From contig JARHVA010000001.1 in the NCBI GenBank assembly GCA_037957365.1, positions 16,211,001-16,275,000 of the forward strand: a DNA stretch of 64,000 nt. Direction: 5' to 3'. Positions 9,378-21,771 of the stretch are shown here, in pieces. The notes below the pieces were generated by a model, which worked only from the letters and a program-made list of their open reading frames with translations, made no database searches and had not been told where the DNA came from. The position numbers were made by a program, and so were the translations under genes. This stretch comes from Torreya grandis. Taxonomy: Eukaryota; Streptophyta; Pinopsida; Cupressales; Taxaceae. How positions within the stretch are numbered: the first letter of the stretch is position 1; the number at the start of each line of letters is the position of its first letter.

Positions 9378-10765
9378 GCTAGGTCCTATCCATAGTATTA
9401 CACAACTCATAAAGAGAACACCAATGAGGTCGAATAAATGTGAAAATATGGTAAAAATAGGATGTTGGTAATAATAAGATGAAATTGTGGTAATTTTTTA
9501 TGAAGGTTAGGTCCTATTCATGGTCTTCGAATGCAACTCATAAATGGAATCCTTAGGGGAGTGATCAGGGAACAAAATAATATTTCTCAAGAGGAAATAT
9601 GAGGAATGTAGGGAGTGAAAGAAGGAATGTAAAAATCATAACTTATGTATCTTATGAGAAGACCTTAGGAGATAGGAGGCATACTAAGGACATGAGAAGA
9701 CACTAAGTGACTAGTGACCATTAGTGTACAAAGCAAACTTGTTCGCTGTAGACACAACAATATGTATGAAAATAAGCATGCTAATAATATCAACTCATAA
9801 AGGTAGATTGGTATAATAAAATTAAAATAGACCTACCTTCCCATGATGTGTTCCCCATTCTTTAGGACCCCTTATAGAGTCGTCAGTCTAATATGAAGAT
9901 TGGGTACTTGCATGAGAAAATAGGTAACACTAAAATAGTTTTTTATTCTCCTTTTCTAATCTACATTCTTACCATACCCTAATGGACCTTAAATCTATCG
10001 TGAGCACAACTTTTGAGTTTGATCTTTGACTATAACAAGGATATGTGCTTTAAATCACATTTTTTAGTGTGATTTGACTTTTAAGAAATTTAAAATACTT
10101 TTACCTTTTTGTATCATTTCCTTTTGTTAAATGATTTGGATTTTGAGTGGTTTTAAGGATTTTTAATATTCATCCTTCATATATACTTGGAATGACCAAT
10201 CATGATAGATAGATTGATACACATGAATGATCTTTTAGGATTTGGATAAAGGAAGCTAAGTGACCAAATACAAGACTGACTAAAGCACTTAGGCTTAATA
10301 TTGAACTAACATGTTATCTCAAGTCTCAAACATGTATATGCTTAATTTGTGAAAAGGGAATAAATGGAATAAAGGAGATCAAAAGTGGACTAGTGAAAAT
10401 ATATTATAATGAGATGAATTGTTTGCTAACTGATCACTTGGTATAAAAGGAATGAGTAAAGGGAACAAGGTTTGTATAACCAAGTAAAAAATTATACATG
10501 TATATAATGATAAGAAAGCAAACAATATTGAAATTAAAATAAAGGAGTTTTTAAGAAATAAACGCAATAATAAAAAGAAAGCAATGATAAAGAAGAAATC
10601 TATAAGCAAACATAAATGACATCATAGGTAATTTAAAGTCACCATGTAAGATAGATAAGAATTTGATGCAATCTCAAATGATATAACAAATAGATAAAGA
10701 TAAGATTGGAGCACATGTCTCATCCAAATGAAAATGTAAGAACACTATTCATGTGCTCGTAAGTA
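9378..10765. other. AT-rich sequence between E1 and the E2 coding remnants
   Basis: No recognisable gene. GCTAGGTCCTAT...CAACTCATAAA occurs at 9378-9412 and again in altered form near 9507-9545, an imperfect local duplication of about 125 bases. This is probably the 3' side of E2, interrupted by E1, but neither an LTR nor a polypurine tract is visible. Confidence 0.4.
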
Positions 10766-11904
10766 CTAATAGATTTTCCAACACACATTATCCAGAACAT
10801 TTGATAAGTCTCTCTGAAGTTGTATGCGAACTACAACTAATGTCTCATCTATCTTTAGTGAAAACTTAGAAAATACTTCAGATATAATCTCCTCAATAGA
10901 AAAGATAAGAATGCTTGATGGATCATGTTGAGGAGGACTATCAATCAAGGGATGCTCAGAAGAATGCATTATAGTGGAATATATAGGATATGAAGGGATC
11001 ATTGATGGTTAAGGATCCATAGGTGGACTCATAAATGTAGAAAGATTCACAAGTGAGGGGAGATCCATGGGTGAAGGATTCATGGTTGGAGGAATAGGAG
11101 GTGAATAAGGGACCATAGTAGGGGATGGAACCACAGGAGGTAAAACCAAGGGAGAAGAAGGGGGAGCCTTCTTATGGGAATGACCTATGGTAGGAATGGA
11201 AGAAGGTGTGGGAATAGTTAAAATATGATCATTAAGGTGTTGTTGAAGGATGTGGTAATGATCAGTGTGATGGGTACCACATTGGTGCTAAATATAATAC
11301 ACCTCTCCATACTTAGGAATATACTTAGGTAGTACCCTCAAGGGAGGTATAGACTTATCTAAGGATTGAGGGGCAGAAATATGCAAAGTGTCAATATATT
11401 GGCATAGCTTATGACAATACATGGATGATTGGTTATTTATTCCATGGAAGTAATAGATATGTCTATGAGTAGGATTGGTAGAGGTACTCATAGGAAGAGG
11501 TGTAACAAAAGTGAAAGGAGTTTGGGAAGTCTCATTAACCCATTTGGTGGGCAATGGAGCCATTTGTGGTAAAGGAAGCAAATCATCACTAAGATAAGGT
11601 GATGGTGGTGAAGGGACTAGACTAGGCTTGATGGAAGGAGAAATGGGATCAAAATTAGGGATAAGCAGGCTATAAGGGTCATGGTACCTATCAAAGTGAT
11701 AAGGCACAGTCATAGCATGATCCATAAGCATACTCTTATGAAGTTATTCAGAAATTGGAGATGTTCACACCATCTATACCCGATGATAAAGAGGAAAACT
11801 ACTAAAATTAGTAATGATATATGATGGAATATGGGAATATACATTAAAATACTAAAGTAAAGAGGAATGATAATGGATAATTTCAACATCACAAGCCTAA
11901 ACAA
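10766..11904 (-). pseudogene. E2 Pro-rich segment with knuckle-like modules downstream of the protease
   Basis: The minus strand reads a Pro/Ser-rich protein (PSLVPSPPSPYLSDDLLPLP and PPSSPLVLPPVVPSPTMVP). Within it are HIYYFHGINNQSSMYC (about 11405-11480) and HQCGTHHTDHYHILQQHL (about 11225-11290), both resembling degenerate zinc-knuckle modules of plant Ty3 gag (H-x-GH-x5-C-x-L). In E1 the equivalent Pro-rich, knuckle-bearing linker lies upstream of the protease, so the order differs here, or this is a rearranged or separate copy. No enzyme domain is recognised. Confidence 0.4.
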
Positions 11905-12424
11905 GATTGCCTAATAATGGATCATCTAAGGTATAACCATAATCATAATTAGGTATATGAAGATCAATGACTTAGGTAGGGATGACATTGTCATATGATG
12001 AGATGTGATGAATGGAATTATGAGTCTTATTTAAGACAATGAGGATGTCATCACAAGGAGGTTTATGAGAATGAGGTTGTAAAGAAGTAGGAAGTTGAGA
12101 TAGGAAATGAGGTGAGATATCAGAAGTTTTAATCTTGACATTGATCTCATAAATCTCATCATCATCAAAATGTAGGAGGTTAAGGGGAATATTCCTAATG
12201 ATTTTAGGATGAACATTATAACCTCAAGTGGATTTGATAAGACATTTGGATTATTGACACTCATGAAATAAAACATTGGGTAAAGGTTCAAGAGTAGGAA
12301 CCTAAAAGACACCACAGAATTAGAATTGTTTGAAATTCTAAGGGTTAGTGTCACCTTAAATCCTATGGATACCTCTAATGTGAAGTAATTTAATGTATTG
12401 GTAGGTAGAAGAAGTAACTTCTCT

Positions 12425-12691
12425 TATATGATGATACTATGGCCTACCGAGTAAGATGTAATATATAAGAAAGTTAAATATCATCACCTTCATGCGAACA
12501 GTGATAGGTAGGATGGTAATGGGAAGCCACACATAAACTAAAGGAGTAATTTGCCTTTGATCATATCATTTACATGTGTGTCACGTGGATTTGAGATTTA
12601 ATTTATAATATCCAAGTGTTTTGATAAAATTGAGAGAGGCAACACAAGTGCTAGAACCCTCATTAATTAAGGCATACTTGACTTGGATATC
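12425..12691 (-). pseudogene. E2 retropepsin-like aspartic protease
   Basis: The minus-strand frame from 12691 reads DIQVKYALINEGSSTCVASL, then FIKTLGYYKLNL, then after two stops ends in YYILLGRPWYHH. This is the shape of plant Ty3 retropepsins, with the first motif (L-[IV]-D-x-G-[SA]-[SG]) and the closing LLGRPW. The catalytic Asp is Asn here (N-E-G), as in E1. It sits about 800 bases downstream of the gag knuckle. The damage leaves no working enzyme. Identification rests on both motifs at the expected spacing of about 85 residues. Confidence 0.75.
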
Positions 12692-13479
12692 GCTAATTTA
12701 CACACTAATGAATGGAGGAGGATCATTTGTATGAATAATAATCTCATCATCAATCATAGAAGTAATGGGAAACTTGAGGGAAAGAAAATTTTCCATTATT
12801 TTTTCAACATGGATGAACATCTATTCACATTGTTATAATATGTTATCTTTAGATCTAGATAAGGTTATTTTACATCTTAATAGGGGAGGATGAGGGATGT
12901 TCATTTTGAACAAAAGTTGCATGAGATGGTTTCTATGATGTGGAGAGGTATTCATAATCTCAAGAAATGGAATTTGGGATGGTAAATTAATGATTTCCAT
13001 GATGGGATCCCACTCATTATAAGCTATAATAAAGTTGTTAGAAATAGGTCCATAGTGTTGAAGGAGGTCCTTAAAAGGATGAGCCAAACTACATTGGAAT
13101 TTATGTTGATAAGAGGTAGAAGGTTTAGAACAATATGGTAAATTATGTTAAGAATATGAAGCAATTGGTTCATGTTTGGGTTGATAATTGTTAGAATAAG
13201 TGTTAATGGAAGCTTGAATGTCATTAGTGATAGGTAAATAAGATGGAGGGATGGTAGAATACTATGAAAAGTGTTATCTAAAGGAAGAGTTGTATTTGGT
13301 TCATCAAAAGTTATAAGGTCATCTTTTAAATGATTTAGTGAAGAATCATGGATAACACAAAATGTGCAAGACAATGGAGGTGTGTAAATAGGTTGAGGAT
13401 CAATGAAATCAACCACCCTTTGCATGTTAGTCCTATTAACCACATTCTCTTCTAGATTTGGGTCAATAATACTATTTAC
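12692..13479 (-). pseudogene. E2 linker between gag and protease
   Basis: Open stretches on the minus strand with no named domain: for example FDEPNTTLPLDNTFHSIL upstream and PFKDLLQHYGPISNNFIIAY then EWDPIMEIINLPSQIPFLEI nearer the protease. The tract preceding the protease plausibly corresponds to the E1 linker, but sequence similarity is not obvious by eye. Confidence 0.4.
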
Positions 13480-15403
13480 ATTATTGGTGGAATGGGTGGG
13501 ATTATCTTGGTGATTTGGAAGAGGATCTTTACAGATGGCTAAATGAGCATTAACTTGATTCAAATATTGAGATTTAGTATATGTTTCATGGGCTTTAAAA
13601 TCAATGTCATAGGCTTGTTGGTATTTCTGAATGATAGAATCATGATCAAAATTATAACCAAGAAGAAAATCCAAAGCTAAATTATGAAGCTACCTACATG
13701 TCTCATGAGAATGACCCTAACTAACATGAAACCAACAAAATTTATTGGGATCATACCAATATTTCATGGGATGAGTGAGTTTAAGTTCTCATGGAAGAGG
13801 CCTAGGTAGATGTTTTAGTAATTTAGCTGAGGATAAAGTTTTGTGAACATTGATGTTATTAGGTGAAGATAAATGAGTATTAGTGAATTATTGAGAAGGG
13901 GGAACTAGTTATAAAGGTTGGTTAGGAACAATATCTTGAATAGTGACACCATCATTGGTAGCATGACAATTCTTGTTTTTAAGTAAGATACGAGTACCTA
14001 TAGAAGTTTGGGTGGGATCAAATTGTTGCATAAAGAGCTATTGACATTTTTACTAGTAAATGACCTCATTAAAATTAAGTAGAGAGAGAGCTTCAAGACC
14101 TAATATTACAACTTGGGAAAAAGAGCATTGGTAAAGAGATGGAAAAGTTTACATCATCCATGTTATGTTCACATTTGTTAGATAATGTTTTCCACATTTT
14201 AATAAAAGCTTGGGCAATTTCATTTTCAAGTTACTTCTAATTAATAAAATGGGCCAAGGTATTCTCAAGAAGATCACTAGTTTGGAACTCTTAGATTAGA
14301 GCATTTACTAAATCTTCCAAACTAGTAATAGAATGAGTTTTAAGTTAGTTGTACCAATCTAAAGCATCACCCTTAAGGGTTTTGGCTAATAGCTTGGTAG
14401 TGGAAAAGGTATTTAATTTGACCCAGTATTTATAGATTTTCAAATGTTTTTAGATGAAGAGTATGATAATTTGACACATTGTAATAAATGTTAGGGGTGA
14501 TACCTCCTATATCAATATTATCAATTTGAGATGTAAGAGGTTTATTTTGACGATGCTTGATTGTCTTGTTGACAAGAGGAGTTTGAGGGATAAAATTACC
14601 ATGAGAATCCTAAGTGGAGGAACATTTTGATTATGTGTGCCCTATGGCATCTATTGAGGGTGAGTTTGAAGATGGATAAAGTGGTTTTTCATTCACAACA
14701 TTTGATTTGTACTAAGATCTTGAAAAATATTCCTTTGATTAAGCATTTATAATAAGATTTGTTGGGTTTGAGTAAAAATTTTGGCATTATTTTAATCATT
14801 ATAATTAAAATTAGTGGCTTGGGTACCACTATTGGTGTTGGTAGGAGCTTGAGAAGAGTTGTTGGAATGTGAGGCACTAGTGGTAAATTTTGATTTTGTG
14901 GAAAAAGATGGACTAGTGAAGGGATAAGAAGAGGAACCACTAGAAGCATGATTACCATGGGTATAAAATGATGCATTAGTGGAATAATTAAAAAGGGTGG
15001 GTTTTGGAAAAGGCCCACTAGATGTAGAATCTACCATGTTAGTAGAGATACTAGGCAAGAAGGTAAAATAAGTTAAAGAAGAAGAAGTCATGATATGAGA
15101 AGGGGTCAAAATAGAGGGAAGAGGATAAGAACCAAATAAACTAGTATCCCCAAATCTATGTGAGAATGTGGGAGAAGGTGAATGAGTCTCTTCAACTTGA
15201 CCACTAATCATGAGATGGTAAATGGTAGAAGGATCTTTTCCTTGATGTTGAGGAAATTTAGAGATAAAGAAGAGCATTTTAGGGGTATACTCTAATTTGG
15301 GTTGATCTTCAAGTGAGAAGAGAGGGTTATCAAGTGAAGAGGAATGAGGAGGGGTCCCATATTTCATTGTGTGATTGGATATATGAAAATTATTCTCATC
15401 CAT
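13480..15403 (-). pseudogene. E2 Gag
   Basis: A frame starting at 15403 gives a 203-residue Ser/Thr/Pro-rich N-terminus (MDENNFHISN...). Further on, the Gag capsid signature TLKGDALDWYN*LKTHSI occurs near 14347-14400, followed by AQAFIKMWKTLSNK, the helix-rich part of the Ty3 Gag domain. At 13693-13742 the frame reads FCWFHVS*GHSHETC, a C-x2-H-x4-GH-x4-C zinc-knuckle-like motif with a stop inside, followed by an N-D-linker stretch. Frames change several times and stops are frequent, so the copy is older than E1. Unlike E1 and E3, the first Cys of the knuckle is kept. Confidence 0.7.
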
Positions 15404-15579
15404 GAGAGGATCCCTAATCTACTTATGGGAGACCCTATGAGGGTTGGTAAGACTCATCATATCCATTGAATTCAAATTAGTATTATCTTAAAATAGGAAT
15501 TTCATGATGAAGGAGAAGGGTTGAATAAGGAAAGAGTGATGCAAAATCAAGAAAATAAGAGTAGGAAAATGAGTACAAA

Positions 15580-18036
15580 GTTGACTAGGTCAACCTAGTA
15601 CAAAAATAGGGTTTGAAAATTGAGAAAATAGGGATACAAGGTTGACTAGGTTGACCTAATTCTATAACCTAGATAGAAAATAGGTAAAAAAATATACATA
15701 ATCAATAGGGTCAACCTCATTCTATATTATGAGGGGTAGAAAATAGTACTATGTTGATAGGTTTGACTCAATATTATAGTCAGGGAAAATAGATAGTCTA
15801 TAAGAGATTGTGTCAAGTAGAATGATTGTATATGGAAACAAGAAAAAAAATTCAAGTAATTTTGTAAGCAAGAAGTGAAAATAAACACACATTCAATTGG
15901 GTCAATGAAGATGATCCAATTAAGGTACATATCATGAAACCTTGCACTAATGTTGGTTAATATAAGTTTTTACAATATAACATATAATTGAGCAAAGACC
16001 AAGTAGTCAACTTGGAAAGTAAATGCTAACTAAGTGGTTATCCTGAATGTTGTTAGACTAGAATAATATTTTAAGTGTGATAGGGAGTTGGCTGTAAACA
16101 AGGAATTAGAAAACAATCTATGGATGGTTTCAAGATGTTTAGGCTGAAAGGGATATGTGTTGGCAATGGTATTGGCTTGGTAATGGGGCCCACCCCCTCA
16201 CATCACACACCACAGTAATAAGGGTGTCAGGTGCTTCACCAATATATACTATTAACCACATGTTTATACTTGTCTATCAAACCAAGTTAGCTTCCCCCTT
16301 GGTGATGAAGTCCAAGTAGGTAGGCATTGGGTAAATAATTATTTAAATGCATTTTAAGATTATGTGATTTGGTAGTGTGTGCATAAAAGAGAAAAATCGT
16401 GAAACTAAATGATATAAACCACTTAATTATACTATGTGATCTATTTTAAGCATGCAAGCAATGAAAAATGAAAGTGTGAGCTAATTACTAGAATATAAGT
16501 GTTAATTCTAACTTTAAAACATAGTACAATGTTCATTTAGATGATAGTGTATGCCAAGATTATAGAACAAAGTTGATAGTGTCAATATGGTATTACTAAA
16601 GTAAGGGTCTATTAAATAACTACATCGACAATGTTAACCTAGTCTTCTAGACAAAAGATAGAATATAAAACAGGTCGATAGAGTGGACCTAGTTTACTGT
16701 ATAGGAGTAGTTTTAAAGACTACAAAATATGAAAAATAAAACTATAATGAATAATAAAACTGATAGAGAAAGAGAAAAAGGAACATTTGTGGCTTGGAGG
16801 ATGTATGTAGAGTAAAATGAGATTGTTGTTGAAGTGCCTTGATTTATACTTGTAAATTCTACCAACTGTGTCAATAGGGTCAACCTAGTTTTGTAGTTCC
16901 CTATTTGCTAAAACTTGTAAAGAATATTATATTGATAGTGTTGACCTAATATGTTTTTTAAAAGTCTGGAAGTGTACTATGTCGATAGGGTTGACCTAAT
17001 AGCCTACTCTAGAAGTCTGAAAGTGTGCTATGTTGATAGGGTCAACCTAATATCCTGTACCTGATGAAAAACCTATAGAAATAAAATATAGTTGTATTGA
17101 TGTGACTATGTGTTAAACTTGTGCACATAAGTTAGAACTATACCCACATTGTCAACCAAGTATCAAAAATATAGAAAAATAATAAATAAAATGAAAAATT
17201 GATGAAAATTTTGAAATAAAACTTCAAGGGTTAGATTTACATTAGGTTCACTAGAATGTATACAATTAGAAATGCAACATGTCTATAAATCAATCCTGAC
17301 TTAGATAAAATAGATCATACTTACACTTCTAATTGGGGATATATTAGATAATCGAGAACATGACTAATATGGGGATCCACTAGACCCAATTAGGGGATAT
17401 CTTACCATAATAAATAATGCTAGGGAGGGTTTCAAAGCCTCCAATCCAAAACAATCATGCAATAACCCTAACTAAGCCCTATGTTTTCATATCTCACTAA
17501 ACTAATAACAAGTAAAGTGAATTCTAATCTAGTGCTTAGCAAAGCTTGTGGCACAAAGTTGGGGTTAGAAACAACAAAAGTAAACATGCATAAGAGACAT
17601 ATACTCACATCAATGTATACATAATCCTAATGCATGGAAGAGATGTACAAATGCATATTTGTCTACTCTTACAAAGGAGAAACAAAGTTAGGAATACTTA
17701 CCTTTGAAGATAAACCCACCAATCCTCAATATCTCCCTTAGCTAAGGTACTTCACAAGAGGTTATTGTGGTATGTAAGGATGACAAGGATCAATTAGCTT
17801 TAGGCTACACATCCTATCAATGCATTCAAAATAATTCTCCAAATGATAAGATCCATATCTCCAAAGAAAGTATGAAACCCTAAGAGTGATCCTCAAGTAG
17901 AATGGTGGATAAGTAAATTCACATTACCTCTTACTTCTTATTCTCTCCTCTAAATAATGGTGAAACTATCTTGTATATATAGGTGGATATAACCCTAAGC
18001 CCTTCTAAATTTTTTAGTTGATAGGGTCAACCCAGT
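15580..18036. repeat. Array of a 20-bp inverted-repeat motif in the E2 5' region
   Basis: At least 12 copies of a word close to GTTGATAGGGTCAACCTAAT. They start near 15580, 15641, 15701, 15753, 16572, 16623, 16674, 16870, 16931, 16981, 17032 and 18017. The core GTTGA-N5-TCAAC is a perfect inverted repeat in several copies. Variants with TCGA in place of TTGA or TCAA suggest an ancestral CpG-containing palindrome decayed by deamination. Spacing is often 50-60 bases. Confidence 0.85.
17965..17982 (-). promoter_or_regulatory. Possible E2 LTR TATA box
   Basis: The minus strand reads CCTATATATACAAG, a good plant TATA match in the region where the 5' LTR of E2 is expected. There is no independent evidence of transcription. 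Confidence 0.35.
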
Positions 18037-18712
18037 TGACTTAATACATAAAACAGTCAAAAGGGGGTTAAGGTTAGAAAAATGGGGATGAAAGCTATAA
18101 AATGAGTAAGGAGTATGCAATAGAGAATAACAATCTTAGGTATATGGTTTTCAAGAGATAAGTGTGTAGATAACAAGTGGAAAAAGGGATAACAATCCTG
18201 TAAAGCACTAATGGTCTACCCACCCCTTTCTCAATGTACCCCTTAAGGTGTGCACTCAGAGATATTGAGACTTCATAGGTTCCTTCAAGATAAAGAGCAT
18301 TAGTAGGTGATAAACTTTTGAAAATATTATGTGTATATATAATAGGTCTCCCATGAATATATTTGGTCTTGTCAAGAATCTGCAACTCACCCTCCATTCC
18401 TATCCCAAGTTTTTAGTTGTGTAAGACCCTTTTGTATCAAACTTATTGCCTCACTTTACCTTGTGTTTGGATAATTATTTTATGACTAAGATTGATGGGT
18501 TTTTGTCCAATTACTTGTATTATATGGTATGTAAAATTGAGCATGGTGTAGGGGTATAAATCAAGTCTGAGTCACTCTCTAAATTCCACATTCAACCTTA
18601 CACCCTAATCACCATAAAGGTAGGTTACCTTTACCACCCTTCTCCAAAGAAATATGGTTGTGTTCAAGATCATATACCTACTCAAAATCTTGAAATGACC
18701 CCAACTTAGAAG

Positions 18713-20163
18713 ATTTCATGGGCCAAGGACCCAAACTTCATCATGCCTACCCTTGCAAAGAAGGATAAGGAAAGAAGAGAGAGTATGAATTCTATTTCAA
18801 GGAGCCTCTCAAGTTATCTAAACACATCCTTAGTCACTCATACTAAAATAACTTAGGAATATCCAATCACATCATAAAATGATAAGATAATTGAAGTATT
18901 CAAGACCAAGGATGTTGTCTTCAATAATGACACTCTTAAGACCCTAAGTTGGAAGAACACCCTTGCAACCATCAAGAAAACTAAAGAAATATGTTACCCA
19001 CCCACCCTCTCCTCTCTTAAAGAGAAATCAAGTGCAAAAAAATTAGAATTGGACCATCCAAGCATGATGGAAAAATTGTCAAGATTGGTCAATGAAGGAG
19101 AAATCATCTAAGAGCTTAACTATGTGGTAGTAGCAGCTGAGTCCCAAGAGCACATTAAAGAAGACACCTCAAGTGTCTATGAATAAGAAATTCAAATTGA
19201 GACTCCTATGCATTCTAATGGATGAAAAGATGGACATGAGGAGAACTTAGATGATAGGTGACAGATGTAATGTCATAATTTTGGGGTTGATGTAGATAAA
19301 ACACAAGTTAATCCTTTCCTAAGAGACCAAATAGATGATACCCTTTATGATAATTCTATTGAGACTAAGGTAAAAATCCATTGAAATATCAATGGAAGCA
19401 CCTGTACTTAGATTTCTTGAGTGAAATAAAACAACTTAATGTTACAAACTTGAATGAGGTGATAGGATAATAGGCTATAGTCCTAATTGGAAAAGGTAAT
19501 GTGAGTCAAGAAGAGCCAATGAAAGGTGAGTTAGATCTTCATGCGTTTTAAGAGATACCTTTCTCCATTCAATATGAAGAGGAGAAAGTTATTGCAAATC
19601 AAGAACCTTGCCATGACCCTATCCAAGAGAAGGAAGTAAGTAATTAGTATTATGTCTTGTAATTAAAGGGAAGAAATAGAAGCCAATCCCATGATTTTTC
19701 CATTGATTATGATGAAATGTCCTTTTGGGAGGACTTAGAAGTATTCTTATTGAATTTAGAAACCCCACCTCTACACCAATCAAAGCTTGAAGAGGACCTT
19801 GCCAAAGATACTTTAGTAGCTAATCATATTAAATATAATAAGTAAAATTAGTTGAAACCCCAGATTAAAGAGGATATGAAACTTATGATGAAAAATAGAA
19901 AGGTATATGAAGAATATGACTGGGTTCTTTACCCTCATACTCAACCTATGCACCTAGGGATCAAGCCAGATGGTCCAGTCACTCTTCTAAGTGACTAAGA
20001 GAGTGATAATTGTAGTTGGAAGTTGTCACACATGGATCAAAGTATGATTGCACCTAAATTAGCACATTATAACACCAAATCATGGTGACACAGTGATAAA
20101 AATATATTCTCATTTGAACCTATGGGAATGAAGTCAAGTTCAGGTCAGTTTTGTAGTAGTTAG
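18713..20163 (+). pseudogene. Decayed protein-coding stretch of unknown family
   Basis: From 18713 one plus frame reads ISWAKDPNFIMPTLAKKDKE, then DVVFNNDTLKTLSWKNTLAT and MMEKLSRLVNEGEII to about 19250, broken only by isolated stops. After a frame change, about 19390-20163 reads YLDFLSEIKQLNV, QYEEEKVIANQEPCHDPIQE, EMSFWEDLEVFLLNLETPP and SWKLSHMDQSMIAPKLAHYN. Most stops are TAA or TAG where Gln would fit. The coding bias, acidic content and regular stop type suggest a real former protein of about 480 residues. I recognise no domain. It could be a gag or accessory region of a retroelement or a captured host gene. A TATA-like GTATAAATC lies at about 18553. Confidence 0.45.
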
Positions 20164-21675
20164 TTATTTTATACAAATAAGTGTTTTGCAAAAGTTTATG
20201 AGTAGTGTATTGTTGTTTAGTTATTTCCCTTGTTTGTACTTAGTTTTTTGGTGTGATTATTAGTGTTAGGTTTCCTCTTGGTTTATTTTTTTGTGCATCT
20301 TATTATTCTTGCAAGTCCAAAAGGATATCGTAAATAACAAATTAGCTTGGCAATCCACCAAAGGATCCTCAAGTCATGTTACCCTGATTGAGCCATTATG
20401 TCATCCTTATCATGAGAATGTTTGGGTTCTCTTAAATATTAGGATGGTCACCCATTAGAGTCATCATAAATTTTGACATTTTGGCATCACAATCCAAAAT
20501 GTCAAGCCCTTATATCAAAAACATTTGGTGACACCATCTTAGTCTACTCATAGTGATCCTTGGCATAGTCATCTCACCCTTATCCTGCTAAGAGTCTTTG
20601 GATATTGACTAAAATCATCATAATGTGCCATAATTTCATGTTCATCCATTGTGTTATGAGTCTCTTGAATTCATTATAATGATATGATAGGTGTCATAGT
20701 GTCTTAGAATGAGAAAGTTGTCAAGGGTCCTAAAAATCTAATAAGTACTTATCCCTATTTTAGGAGTGTAGTGGTATTTATTAATGTGAAGATGCTTTAA
20801 GTTTGGTTTTAGGCTATAATATGAATATAATGATGCTTTAAAATTCATTTTACATGACATTTTGATATAAGTTCATTTAACTCCTTCATTTCCCCTCAAA
20901 CCACTTCATGAGCCTATGTCACCTTGTAAAACCTTAGGAAAAGCAAGTCACTTCATTAATTTTATTGAAAAGGGGCCTTAAAGACATCTTAGCAGTGCCA
21001 ATTTTCTTTCCCTAAGAATTTCATGCCACTTAGAGTCCCTTTAAGGCCCACTCACACTCTTTCATTAGCCAAGTAGGCCCCACACACCACTTTGTGGGTT
21101 TTCCACTTCCCCTCCTACATTTTGCTTATTTTAAAAGGCTTGATAACTCATGATATCTATAATTTGAGCCCCATATGTCATTACAAAGTTTGAAATTGGA
21201 GAAAATGATTTTTTTTTAAACATTATTTTAGGGATTTTTGTGCACTTGTATGGAATGGTATGAAATGTATCATACAATAGAAGATCTAGTGATGAAGTTG
21301 AGCTCAAGTATGATGTCTCTACAAAGTTTCATAAAAAATAGATTTCAAAAAATCTCAAAATTGATCTACACTTCATTAGCCCTTATTTGAAATCTTAGAC
21401 ATCTCCTCATGTTTTTGCTTGCATCGTATAAAGGAGAGAGAGTGGAGGTTCAACTATGCCTATTTTTCACACCCCTTCAATTTTTCCAAAAATTAATACT
21501 TTTTATACCATAGAGATGACTCAGCCATGAATTTTAAAATTGTGTCATGGACCTAGTCAATTAATAGTATATTTGAATACATATTTTTAATTATAAATTG
21601 ATGATGATTGGTTGATAGATTCATGTTTATATTATGAGTGGTTTCAAAAAGCATAAGTGGATGAACGAATAAAAT

Positions 21676-21771
<96 letters not shown>

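Larger units (their letters stand above)
10766..18040 (-). mobile_element. E2: decayed Ty3/gypsy retrotransposon (gag-protease part)
   Basis: On the minus strand the order is a repeat-rich 5' part (about 18040-15580), gag (15403-13480), a linker, the protease (12691-12425), then a proline-rich stretch to 10766. The leader resembles that of E1. Neither LTR border nor primer site could be fixed. A TATA-like TATATATAC on the minus strand near 17970-17980 suggests that the 5' LTR covers about 17-18 kb. As in E1, no reverse transcriptase or integrase is found downstream of the protease. E2 is heavily mutated, with many stops and frame changes. Confidence 0.65.

Noticed and set aside
13688..13712. 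CTACCTACATG word resembling the shared 3' module
   Set aside because: It lies in the E2 gag knuckle coding region and lacks the second arm and flanks; a chance match.
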